13,295 nucleotides of DNA from Geodermatophilaceae bacterium (GCA_013811805.1 JACCUM010000504.1:1-13295), one strand, 5' to 3'. Shown: positions 7,368 through 13,295, numbered from the stretch's first letter. A program made the numbers and translations. Notes: generated by a model not told the origin, from the sequence alone.

Positions 7368-8246
7368 TCAGACCCGGCCCACTACGCCGGTGTCCCGCGT
7401 GAACAGACCCTGTGGGCGGGCCAGCAAGGTGATACCGACCAGGACGAAGACGATCAGATCTCGGTAGGTAGCCGACAGGTAGGCCACCGTCAGGGTCTCG
7501 ATGACCCCGATCATCATCGCGGCGATCACTCCGCCGGTGATGTTGCCCAGGCCACCCAACACGATCACCATCAGCGCGGTCAGCGTCGTCTCGAAGCCGG
7601 TGAACGGGCTCACCGTGTGGAAGGACAGCCCGGTCAACAGACCCGAAGCCCCGGCCAGCATCCCCGAGATCACGAAGGTCAACAGAATGACCCGTTGCAC
7701 CGGGATGCCGAGCAGCCCGGACATGTCCGGATCGTCGGAGACGCCTCGGATGGCCGTTCCCCAGGGTGTCCGGTTGAGGAAGACGTAGAGCAGCACGGTC
7801 ATCAGCGCGGCGACCACGAGGATGATCAGCTGGTCGCCGACGATCCGCAGCGGACCGATCTCGATCCGCACGTCGTCCAGCACGGTGGGCACCCGCCGTT
7901 GATCGCTGCCGAGTACTCGGGTGACCAGCGACGTGAGCACCAACCCGACGCCGAGGCTGCTCAGGATCGGGGCGGTGTGGTAGTCCGCGCTCACGAATCG
8001 GAAGGACAGGACGAAGGTGACCCCGGCGACCAGAGCGCCGACTGCCAACGCGGCGAGAAAGGCCAGCACGAAGGGCAGGTCGAGCCGCGAGAGCAACAGC
8101 GCACCGCAGATGGCGCTGACCATCGCGGTCTCGCCCAGGGCGAAGTTCAACCGGTCGAGTGCACCGACCACCAGGTTGAAGCTCAGTGCGATCAGCGCGA
8201 ACGTCGTCCCGAGCAACAACCCGTTGACCAGTTGCTGGATCAGCAT
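7368..8246 (-). CDS. Branched-chain amino acid type ABC transporter permease, LivH type
   Basis: The product has 292 residues and about eight membrane segments, beginning MLIQQLVNGLLLGTTFALIAL, the standard LivH N-terminus. The coupling loop FLNRTPWGTAIRGVSDDPDMSGLLGI (around 157-182) matches LivH, as do the region LTALMVIVLGGLGNITGGVIAAMMIGVIE and the end LARPQGLF. An AGGA site lies upstream of the ATG. It begins 59 nt after the binding-protein stop, so binding protein, two permeases and two ATPases are in the classical order and form a complete importer. Confidence 0.94.
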   Translation of the reverse strand: MLIQQLVNGLLLGTTFALIALSFNLVVGALDRLNFALGETAMVSAICGALLLSRLDLPFVLAFLAALAVGALVAGVTFVLSFRFVSADYHTAPILSSLGVGLVLTSLVTRVLGSDQRRVPTVLDDVRIEIGPLRIVGDQLIILVVAALMTVLLYVFLNRTPWGTAIRGVSDDPDMSGLLGIPVQRVILLTFVISGMLAGASGLLTGLSFHTVSPFTGFETTLTALMVIVLGGLGNITGGVIAAMMIGVIETLTVAYLSATYRDLIVFVLVGITLLARPQGLFTRDTGVVGRV

Positions 8247-8305
8247 GGGTGTCCTGTTCTGTCGGGGTCAGCTTCCCGATCGGCGTACACGATCCCCGGC
8301 TTGGG

Positions 8306-9526
8306 TCAGCTACCCACTTCGCTGATCACGAACTGACCGTTCTCGACGACGGCGTACAGCTCCGGACGATCGCCCGTACCGTCCTCGGCGAACCGGACGT
8401 CACCGGACATCCCCTCGTACGGATCGACGCCCTCCAGGTAGTCCAGCAGTCCCTGCCGGTCCTCCTCGATGGTTTCCGGACTGGCGGTGGCCTCGGTCTC
8501 GGTGAGGTACTCCGCGATCATGTTCACGATGTCAAAGGCGTACGAGAAGTTCAGCGCCACGACGTCCAGTCCGTTGTCCTCTTCGGCCTGGGCCAGCAAG
8601 GTGGCTGCCGGATCGTCGGGGTTGTCCGGGTTGAACTGCGCCGCGGTGATCGTTCCCTCCGCCGCCTCGCCAGCTCCGTTGATGTAGTCCGTACCGCCTG
8701 CCTGCAGCGAGCCGGTGCCGATAAGCAGCGATTCCAGACCCTGCGTACGGACCTCGACCGCAATCCGTGCTGCGTCAGCCGGACCCGCGGCCAGCGCGAT
8801 GACGTCCGGGTTCTCCGCCGCCATCGAGGTGACCTGCGAGGTGAAACTCGGGTCTCCGGAGGTGTAGGTGGTGGTGGAGACCACCTCGACGCCACTCCCG
8901 TCGAAGACCTCCGCGTAGAGGTCACCCTGTGCCTTGGTCGTCGCGTTGGCCTCGTCGACGATGATCGCCGCGGTCTGGGCACCCTCCTGTTCCATGACGG
9001 CTTCGAGTACCGGGATGCTGTTGGCTGCGTCGGGTGCGGTCATGGTGAAAGACCATGGGCGACTGGGCTCGAGGACACCCGGGCGGCCGGCGCCGGCGCT
9101 GACGATCGGGACCTGCAAGTCGGCGGCAATCGCACAGGCGATCTCGCAGCCCGCGCTGTCGACGGGGGCGACGATGGCGAAGACCTCCTCCTCGCTGACC
9201 AGTTCGGGGATGGCTGTCACCAGGGTCTGCGGATCGTTACGCGCGTCGACCTCGACCAGTTCGACATCGCGACCGTTGACACCGCCGTCGGCGTTGATCA
9301 ACTCAACGGCGTACCGCGCCCCGGCGCGCATGGTGTCACTGTTGGTCGCAAAGGGGCCTTCGGAGCTGTGCACCAGACCAAGCCGGTACGGACCCGCGTC
9401 GGACTGGTCACCGCCCTCGCTGCCGCCGCCTCCTCCACCGTCGTCCGAACCGCCGCAAGCGGCGACGATCATGAGCGGAAGTGCGGCCAGGACGGCCGCC
9501 TTACGACCGGGAGATGCCTTGCGCAT
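8306..9526 (-). CDS. ABC transporter substrate-binding lipoprotein, branched-chain amino acid/amide type
   Basis: This extracytoplasmic binding protein of 406 residues feeds the importer encoded behind it. It has a lipoprotein signal (MRKASPGRKAAV, a hydrophobic core and lipobox V-A-A-C, Cys24), a flexible Gly/Asp/Ser linker, then a periplasmic-binding fold of the Peripla_BP_6 type (YRLGLVHSSEGPFATNSDTM, GARYAVELINADGGVNGRDVELVEVD). A likely disulfide pair, GCEIAC, lies near residue 130. These proteins bind branched-chain amino acids, amides, urea or aromatic acids; the ligand cannot be told from sequence. A GAAGG site precedes the ATG. It is the first gene after the promoter and inverted repeat at 9584-9651 and is separated from the LivH gene by 59 nt. 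Confidence 0.93.
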   Translation of the reverse strand: MRKASPGRKAAVLAALPLMIVAACGGSDDGGGGGGSEGGDQSDAGPYRLGLVHSSEGPFATNSDTMRAGARYAVELINADGGVNGRDVELVEVDARNDPQTLVTAIPELVSEEEVFAIVAPVDSAGCEIACAIAADLQVPIVSAGAGRPGVLEPSRPWSFTMTAPDAANSIPVLEAVMEQEGAQTAAIIVDEANATTKAQGDLYAEVFDGSGVEVVSTTTYTSGDPSFTSQVTSMAAENPDVIALAAGPADAARIAVEVRTQGLESLLIGTGSLQAGGTDYINGAGEAAEGTITAAQFNPDNPDDPAATLLAQAEEDNGLDVVALNFSYAFDIVNMIAEYLTETEATASPETIEEDRQGLLDYLEGVDPYEGMSGDVRFAEDGTGDRPELYAVVENGQFVISEVGS

Positions 9527-9583
9527 GCTGGTGTTCCCTTCCGTGGGTCCGGCTCGGGGTGCTCAAACGTCGTGGCCGAAACT

Positions 9584-9612
9584 GTTCTGCCTGGGTGTTT
9601 GTCTGGCAGAAC
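9584..9612. promoter_or_regulatory. Inverted repeat GTTCTGCC-N13-GGCAGAAC, probable operator
   Basis: The 8-bp arms are perfect and start 21 bp apart, two helical turns, which suits a dimeric repressor. The repeat begins about 11 bp downstream of the predicted -10 box of the transporter operon, covering roughly +5 to +33, where a bound protein would block transcription. It also lies upstream of the divergent NIPSNAP gene, so one regulator could control both. No regulator gene is present in the window. Confidence 0.5.
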
Positions 9613-9622
9613 CGCTTTCTGG

Positions 9623-9651
9623 ACAGTAGTAATCGCCTCGCTTAGTGTCAA
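9623..9651 (-). promoter_or_regulatory. Sigma-70-like promoter of the transporter operon
   Basis: On the minus strand the -35 box is a perfect TTGACA (9651-9646), the spacer is 17 bp and the -10 box is TACTGT (9628-9623), fitting the loose TANNNT pattern of actinobacteria. It points towards the binding-protein gene and predicts a leader of about 90 nt, which contains the inverted repeat at 9584-9612. Confidence 0.55.
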
Positions 9652-9722
9652 GGCATTCCCGTGCGCAGGGCAGACAGTCTCTCTACTCTCCGGAACTTCA
9701 GTGCTAACGAAAGGAACAAGGA

Positions 9723-10055
9723 ATGTCGGTCTTCGAGTACCGCCACTACGAACTCGCTCCCGGTAAGCAGGAACTCACGCGCCGCTACGTCCGGGAGTGC
9801 AGCGAGCCGAACATGGCCCGGCACGGGTTCCGGATGACCGGACCTTGGGAGGTCATTGCCGGAACCACCAACTCGCTGCACTACCTCCTGGAGTGGGAAG
9901 ACTTCGATGCGCGCGAGCGCGCCTGGCAGGACTTCTACGCCGACCCGGACTACCGGAAGGACCGGGCCCGAATCATGGCCGACGGCGAACTGGCGCTGCG
10001 TGCCAATGTCGCCTTCTGGCGACCGATGCCCGATCCTGTGCCGTCACCGCACTGA
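9723..10055 (+). CDS. NIPSNAP family protein
   Basis: This small protein of 110 residues, the only plus-strand gene, has the dimeric alpha-beta barrel pattern of the NIPSNAP family: FEYRHYELAPGKQ (4-16), an RHGF-like segment (MARHGFRMTGPWEV), then LHYLLEWEDFDARERAWQDFYADPDYR. Bacterial members are often found among catabolic genes, but their reaction is generally not known. AAGGAAC and AAGGA lie directly upstream of the ATG, a good ribosome-binding region. The gene diverges from the transporter operon across 196 bp containing a promoter and an inverted repeat. It converges on the glutaredoxin-fusion gene across 65 bp with two palindromes. Its position between the two operons suggests a shared pathway and perhaps shared control. 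Confidence 0.85.
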   Translation: MSVFEYRHYELAPGKQELTRRYVRECSEPNMARHGFRMTGPWEVIAGTTNSLHYLLEWEDFDARERAWQDFYADPDYRKDRARIMADGELALRANVAFWRPMPDPVPSPH

Positions 10056-10061
10056 ACCCCG

Positions 10062-10079
10062 CCGTTATGGACATAACGG
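10062..10079. terminator. Palindrome after the NIPSNAP gene
   Basis: CCGTTATGGACATAACGG is an 8-bp inverted repeat around GA, starting 6 nt after the NIPSNAP stop in a convergent intergenic region. It may serve as part of a two-way terminator. The right arm CATAACGGTC resembles that of the next palindrome. Confidence 0.45.
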
Positions 10080-10096
10080 TCGCCTCGCCGCCCCGA

Positions 10097-10126
10097 ACCT
10101 GACCCTTGTGCGCACAACGGTCAGGT
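10097..10126. terminator. 30-bp palindrome between convergent genes
   Basis: An almost perfect palindrome with one C/C mismatch pair has the inner core TTGTGCGCACAA and outer arms ACCTGACC/GGTCAGGT. It overlaps the stop codon of the glutaredoxin-fusion gene (10123-10121). Its centre is 41 bp from that of the preceding palindrome. As RNA it would form a long stem, suitable as a terminator from either side. Confidence 0.5.
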
Positions 10127-11074
10127 CGTGACCACTTGCCACGGTGTCCATGTCGCCACAGCGCTCTGCCGTGACGCGTCGACGGTGTCTGTCCCGTCGC
10201 CCAGCACGAGGCCCATGCTCAGGCTGACGCCTTCGATCTGGAGCGGCGCGATCGCGTCGTACACGCTTCGATCGTCGACATACCAGCGAGCCTGCGACGT
10301 GTCATGCCGATAGCTGATCCGATACCGGTGACTCTGGCCCGCCTTCGAGTCGAGGTCGGTGAATACGCGGTGTGCGAAGTGCTCGGATTCGGCTGCTACG
10401 CCCGCAACTCCGGTACGCCGATGTACGGCGACAATCGCCTCGTTGGTCACCTCGAAGCCGAGCAGCATCCCCGTGGGCAGGTCCCGCAGACCGACTTCTC
10501 CCAGTGGCGGACCCAGCAGCGGTGCCGGCTGCAGTCCCGCCTCGAAAGACATGTCGACCTGGAAGCTGACCAGCGAGCCGGGCGGCGTAGCGAACCGTTG
10601 CGTGGACAGGTAGCCGACATCGTGTTCCGGTTTCGAGATGCGCAGATATCCGGCACCGGTTTCGATGTCCTGACCGCGGCCGGTCGGCTGTGCGTCGCTA
10701 CCCTCTCGCTCGCGTGCAACCCACCGTGTGCCGTCGAGTTCGGCAGTGGTGAACTCGTCGTACCCGGAGACGCCGGTAACCGCGGTGGCGACCTGCACGC
10801 CGCCGAGCTCACCGTGGACGAACACGCCCTCGAGGCGCTGTGGGTCGAACCCCAGCACCACGTCCTCGCCGTCGTTCAGAGCGGTGAACGGCACCCTGAG
10901 GCGATCGGCCTTGCGGTTGAACAGATCCCAGAGCTCCCGCGGCGTCAGCGGGTCGCCGTCCACATCTCGGGCCTCATACGGGACGTCGTGTTCGGTGAGG
11001 AACTTCTTCACCCTGGCACAGACATGGCATCCAGGTCGCATGTAGACGACCACGCGGTCATCGGGTTTCAGCAT
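10121..11074 (-). CDS. Glutaredoxin domain fused to DUF6081-like beta-sandwich domain
   Basis: The 317-residue product has two parts. Residues 1 to about 85 form a glutaredoxin/thioredoxin-fold domain: VVVYMRPGCHVCARVKKFL with the redox pair Cys16-His-Val-Cys19, and RVPFT with the expected cis-proline Pro62. A linker follows, then from about residue 100 a strand-rich domain (YDEFTTAELDGTRWV, SLVSFQVDMSFEAG, RYRISYRHD, ARWYVDDRSVYDAI) resembling the concanavalin-like DUF6081 family. No signal peptide is seen, so the protein is predicted cytoplasmic. The ATG is preceded by AGGTGAG and overlaps the stop of the degenerate UGSC gene by 7 nt. Glutaredoxin domains pass electrons or remove thiol adducts; here the obvious partners are the two UGSC-type proteins. 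The role of the second domain is unknown, perhaps ligand binding. The fusion seems unusual. Confidence 0.82.
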   Translation of the reverse strand: MLKPDDRVVVYMRPGCHVCARVKKFLTEHDVPYEARDVDGDPLTPRELWDLFNRKADRLRVPFTALNDGEDVVLGFDPQRLEGVFVHGELGGVQVATAVTGVSGYDEFTTAELDGTRWVAREREGSDAQPTGRGQDIETGAGYLRISKPEHDVGYLSTQRFATPPGSLVSFQVDMSFEAGLQPAPLLGPPLGEVGLRDLPTGMLLGFEVTNEAIVAVHRRTGVAGVAAESEHFAHRVFTDLDSKAGQSHRYRISYRHDTSQARWYVDDRSVYDAIAPLQIEGVSLSMGLVLGDGTDTVDASRQSAVATWTPWQVVTT

Positions 11075-11631
11075 TCGCAGCTCACCTCTCCATTGCGCTG
11101 GACTGGGGTTCGGGGTTCGGCCGGTGGTCGCGCTGAACCACTGGCGGTCAGAACCCGTTCGACACCACGAAAGCTCGCCTCGACCAGCGCTTGGACATCT
11201 GCCCGATCGGCTTGCGGGCTCCGCGGCAGTTCCACGATGGACTGGTTGCCGTCGTATCCATGGGTGGCGAGGATCTGTTCAGCCGCGGACCTGACGTCCG
11301 GGGTGAGGACAAGGGCGCAGGGAACCGACAGCCGTTCGAGGGCTTCTGCGTCGAAAGCCGCGTCGTGAGCGGCCTGGATCGAACTGCAGACCCCGATGAT
11401 CACGACGTCACACTGCTCGGAAAGCTGCTCCAGCAGCTCGTTGGGACTGGCTGGCTGATCGTCGGGCCTGCCGACGCGAACCACAGTAGCCAGAAAGTGA
11501 CGCTTCTCGAGTCTGGCCGTCAGCAGGTCCAGATAGACCGAACTCGGTCCGACCTCGGATTCCAGCACACCCAGCCGCTGACCGTCGAGTTCCACCGGAC
11601 GAGGGGCGAGGTCCAGGATATTGTCTGCCAT
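11068..11631 (-). CDS. UGSC-like protein lacking the cysteine motif
   Basis: This 187-residue protein aligns without gaps to the central region of the UGSC-family protein encoded two genes upstream: CDVVIIGV (74-81) corresponds to CDLVVTGV, and Asp90 and the following ALER match. The catalytic-type segment is changed: where the partner has D-C-A-G-C-C-S-C this protein has S-S-I-Q-A-A-H-D, so all four motif cysteines are gone. The extreme C-terminus is S-C-E-C, a CXC tail that might take over thiol chemistry. The N-terminus (LDGQRLGVLES) also resembles the partner (LAGVRFGVLDN). The start at 11631 is chosen because the ATG overlaps the SDR stop as TGATG; further upstream the frame is Arg-rich noise. 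It may be the structural half of a heterodimer with the cysteine-bearing protein. Confidence 0.75.
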   Translation of the reverse strand: MADNILDLAPRPVELDGQRLGVLESEVGPSSVYLDLLTARLEKRHFLATVVRVGRPDDQPASPNELLEQLSEQCDVVIIGVCSSIQAAHDAAFDAEALERLSVPCALVLTPDVRSAAEQILATHGYDGNQSIVELPRSPQADRADVQALVEASFRGVERVLTASGSARPPAEPRTPVQRNGEVSCEC

Positions 11632-12407
11632 CAGTCGAACACCCATCCACCATCGACGTTGATCACTTGACCGGTCACGAAATCCGACTCCGCCGAGCTC
11701 AGGAATTCGATCGGACCGCACAGGTCCTCCGGCACCTGCGTCCGCGGCAGGCATTGTTCGCCGGCGATCCGCTCGCGCAGGGCAATGGCCGCCTCAGGCT
11801 TGTGCACGGTCTTCTTGGTTGACACCGGTACGTAGCCCGGAGCGATCGCATTGACCCGGATTCCGTCCGGACCCAGCTCCTTGGCCAGTGCTCGGGTCAG
11901 CCCGACGACACCCGCCTTTGCCGCGATGTACGGGGCGAGCCCGATCGGCCAGCCCTTGGACACCATGGTCGACGAGATATTGATGATCTTGCCGTACCCC
12001 TCGGTACGCATCGCGGGCACGATCGCCTTGGCGCACAACCAGGCTCCAGTCAGGTTGACCCCGAGCACGTGGTCCCACTCGGCTCGGCTGAAGCTCTCCA
12101 TCGGCTGCGAAGGCAGCATCGCCCCGCCGGCGTTGTTGATCAGGATCAGCGGTCCGGACCAGGTTTCGGTCACCCGGCTGACCATCGCGGCGACCGCCTC
12201 CTCGTCTGTTACATCACAGGTATGCGCGAGCACCCGATCGGCACGGCCGTTGCGGCCGAGCGTGTCAGCGGCCGCCGCCACTGCCTCCGGGACGACATCG
12301 ACGACGGCCACGCTTGCGCCGGCGAGCAGCAACCTCTTGGCGTACTCCCAGCCCAAGCCCTGCCCGCCGCCGGTGACGATGGCGCTGCGACCCTCGAGGG
12401 TGCTCAT
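11631..12407 (-). CDS. SDR family NAD(P)-dependent oxidoreductase
   Basis: This classical SDR of 258 residues carries the cofactor motif TGGGQGLG (12-19), Asp37 at the end of the second strand (AVVDV), favouring NAD(H), NNAGG (91-95), the structural Asn118, and catalytic Ser146, Tyr160 and Lys164. The C-terminal VTGQVINVDGG is standard. It differs clearly from the SDR of the transporter operon, so it is not a recent duplicate. Its ATG overlaps the UGSC stop (ATGA) and its stop overlaps the next start (TGATG). It is thus sandwiched between the two UGSC-type genes and is probably part of the same process, oxidising or reducing a hydroxyl/keto group of the substrate or product. The exact substrate is not evident. 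Confidence 0.93.
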   Translation of the reverse strand: MSTLEGRSAIVTGGGQGLGWEYAKRLLLAGASVAVVDVVPEAVAAAADTLGRNGRADRVLAHTCDVTDEEAVAAMVSRVTETWSGPLILINNAGGAMLPSQPMESFSRAEWDHVLGVNLTGAWLCAKAIVPAMRTEGYGKIINISSTMVSKGWPIGLAPYIAAKAGVVGLTRALAKELGPDGIRVNAIAPGYVPVSTKKTVHKPEAAIALRERIAGEQCLPRTQVPEDLCGPIEFLSSAESDFVTGQVINVDGGWVFD

Positions 12408-12940
12408 CCCGCGCCGGCCAGGCGGTCGAGGACCTGCCGCATTGCCAGGTCGGCTCGCTGCGCCAGCTGTTCTGCGTTCAGTGAGCCCAGTGGGTGATCG
12501 ATGACGATGAACGGATAGTCCGGGATGCCGGCGGCCGTTGCCGAGATCCGCGCGGTGGTCAGGAACTCGGTCGTCGTGATGACCACCGTCGGGATGCCGT
12601 GCCGCTCGACGGCGATCCCGTCCTGCACCGAACAGGAGCAGCAGCCCGCACAGTCGCCGACGCCGGTCACGACAAGATCGCAGGCACCGATCAACTCGTC
12701 CAGCATCTCCGTCGGGGCCAACCGGCCGATGCTCGGTTTACGCAGGGTGCCGTAGTCCACCGCGCCACGAGCGACGAACCGTTCGGCGAGCAGGGTCAGG
12801 AACCGGTCGCTGTTGGGTTTCCCGTTGTCGAGGACGCCGAAGCGTACTCCGGCCAGGTCTGCCGGCGGATCCGAGAGCTCAGCACTCCGGGAAGGAGCGC
12901 CAGCCGCGGTCGGATCCAGCACGGTCAGCTTCGTACTCAT
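12404..12940 (-). CDS. UGSC family protein, cysteine form
   Basis: This 178-residue protein fits the UGSC family, named for a Sec-Gly-Ser-Cys motif after a strand and followed by an HD/QD-containing helix. Here the segment reads GVGDCAGCCSCSVQDG: Cys97 sits in the Sec position and Cys100 in the Cys position, with two more cysteines, 101 and 103. The codon at the Sec position is an ordinary Cys codon, so this is not a selenoprotein. After the motif come GIPTVVITTTEFL and a helical C-terminus. The family's reaction is unknown to me; the motif suggests redox or nucleophilic thiol chemistry. The ATG at 12940 overlaps the stop of the preceding gene (ATGA), which fixes the start; the frame further upstream is Arg-rich. 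The stop overlaps the SDR start. Confidence 0.8.
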   Translation of the reverse strand: MSTKLTVLDPTAAGAPSRSAELSDPPADLAGVRFGVLDNGKPNSDRFLTLLAERFVARGAVDYGTLRKPSIGRLAPTEMLDELIGACDLVVTGVGDCAGCCSCSVQDGIAVERHGIPTVVITTTEFLTTARISATAAGIPDYPFIVIDHPLGSLNAEQLAQRADLAMRQVLDRLAGAG

Positions 12941-13295
12941 GACGTCTCTCCTGCTTCCTGGGCCGGCGAGTCGACAGCGCGGCGCGCCGACTCCTCGTCG
13001 TCGAGAGCTTCGGTCACCGCGACCGACTCGTGGCCACCCACCCACGAGGGCACGACCGCGGAATAGCCGTACAGGTGCCCACCAGCTACGACCACGAGGA
13101 TGTCCTGCGCCGTGGGAACCACCGTCCGGTACGACGTATCGTCCTCGGCTCCAGGCTCGCCGGAGAGTCGGCCAGCTCGGCGGAGTTCGGTCAGGCTGCG
13201 TCGAGCCAGCCGGAAAAGCCCTTGTCGTACATCAGCTTTGGACATCCCGGCGCGGGCCATCGCCGCGGCATGCAAGGGTCCGAGCACAACGACGA
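12937..13295 (-). CDS. C-terminal part of an unrecognised protein heading the UGSC operon
   Basis: Only the last 118 residues are in the window; the frame is open to the right edge, and the GTG at 13287 is probably internal because VVVLGPLHAAAMARAGMSK reads through it. The visible part has two conserved-looking blocks: GPLHAAAMARAGMSKADVRQGLFRLARRSL, and DILVVVAGGHLYGYSAVVPSW, where a Gly-rich turn followed by SAVVPSW could be a binding site. An acidic tail follows. I do not recognise the family; similar segments may accompany UGSC genes elsewhere, but that is only a recollection. It overlaps the UGSC start by ATGA, so it is translationally coupled and likely a partner in the same complex or pathway. 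Confidence 0.75.
   Translation of the reverse strand, partial: VVVLGPLHAAAMARAGMSKADVRQGLFRLARRSLTELRRAGRLSGEPGAEDDTSYRTVVPTAQDILVVVAGGHLYGYSAVVPSWVGGHESVAVTEALDDEESARRAVDSPAQEAGETS

Noticed and set aside
8247..8305. Possible attenuator between the binding-protein and LivH genes
   Set aside because: Only a 5-bp inverted repeat (GATCG/CGATC) is present; too weak to call.
8249..9766. 505-codon open frame on the plus strand
   Set aside because: Opposite the binding-protein gene and across its promoter and the NIPSNAP start; no domain is visible.
9648..9881. 77-codon minus-strand open frame upstream of the transporter operon
   Set aside because: It overlaps the NIPSNAP gene on the opposite strand and the -35 box, with no family resemblance.
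10304..11368. 354-codon open frame on the plus strand
   Set aside because: Antisense to the glutaredoxin fusion and the second UGSC-like gene, which are supported by motifs and coupled starts.
12614..12655. Selenocysteine codon in the UGSC motif
   Set aside because: The motif is read with ordinary cysteine codons and no in-frame TGA; no selenocysteine insertion is needed.

Overview
The window is high-GC bacterial DNA with strong G/C preference at third codon positions, GTG and TTG starts, VAAC/LSAC lipoboxes and a recR/ybaB pair. This points to a high-GC actinobacterium. An order such as Propionibacteriales is only a guess. All convincing genes but one lie on the minus strand, so the window reads best from right to left.

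Region A (13295 to 10121, minus) is a tightly coupled operon of five genes whose stop and start codons overlap: the C-terminal part of an unrecognised protein, a UGSC-family protein carrying Cys where relatives carry selenocysteine, an SDR oxidoreductase, a second UGSC-like protein that has lost the cysteine motif, and a glutaredoxin domain fused to a DUF6081-like beta-sandwich. No function is established for this set. It is the most promising candidate here for an undescribed system, possibly thiol-dependent redox chemistry on a small molecule.

Region B (10120 to 9527) holds a NIPSNAP-family gene, the only plus-strand gene. It converges on region A across two palindromes and diverges from region C across a 196-bp promoter region. 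That region contains a good minus-strand promoter (TTGACA, 17 bp, TACTGT) with an inverted repeat (GTTCTGCC-N13-GGCAGAAC) just downstream.

Region C (9526 to 2184, minus) looks like one transcript: a periplasmic-binding lipoprotein, two permeases and two ATPases of a branched-chain amino acid (Liv/HAAT) type ABC importer, then an SDR, an alpha/beta hydrolase and a cupin. Importer and enzymes are joined by overlaps or short gaps, so this is probably an uptake-and-catabolism operon for an organic acid, amide or ester. The substrate cannot be read from the sequence.

Region D (2183 to 545, minus) contains a short, apparently frame-disturbed open stretch ending in a two-helix membrane segment, then the housekeeping pair ybaB-recR, then an intergenic region with two perfect palindromes sharing the core TTCTCCGGAGAA.

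Region E (544 to 1, minus) is the N-terminal part of a family 5 peptide/solute-binding lipoprotein that continues beyond the window. No rRNA, tRNA, CRISPR array, transposase or phage gene was seen.
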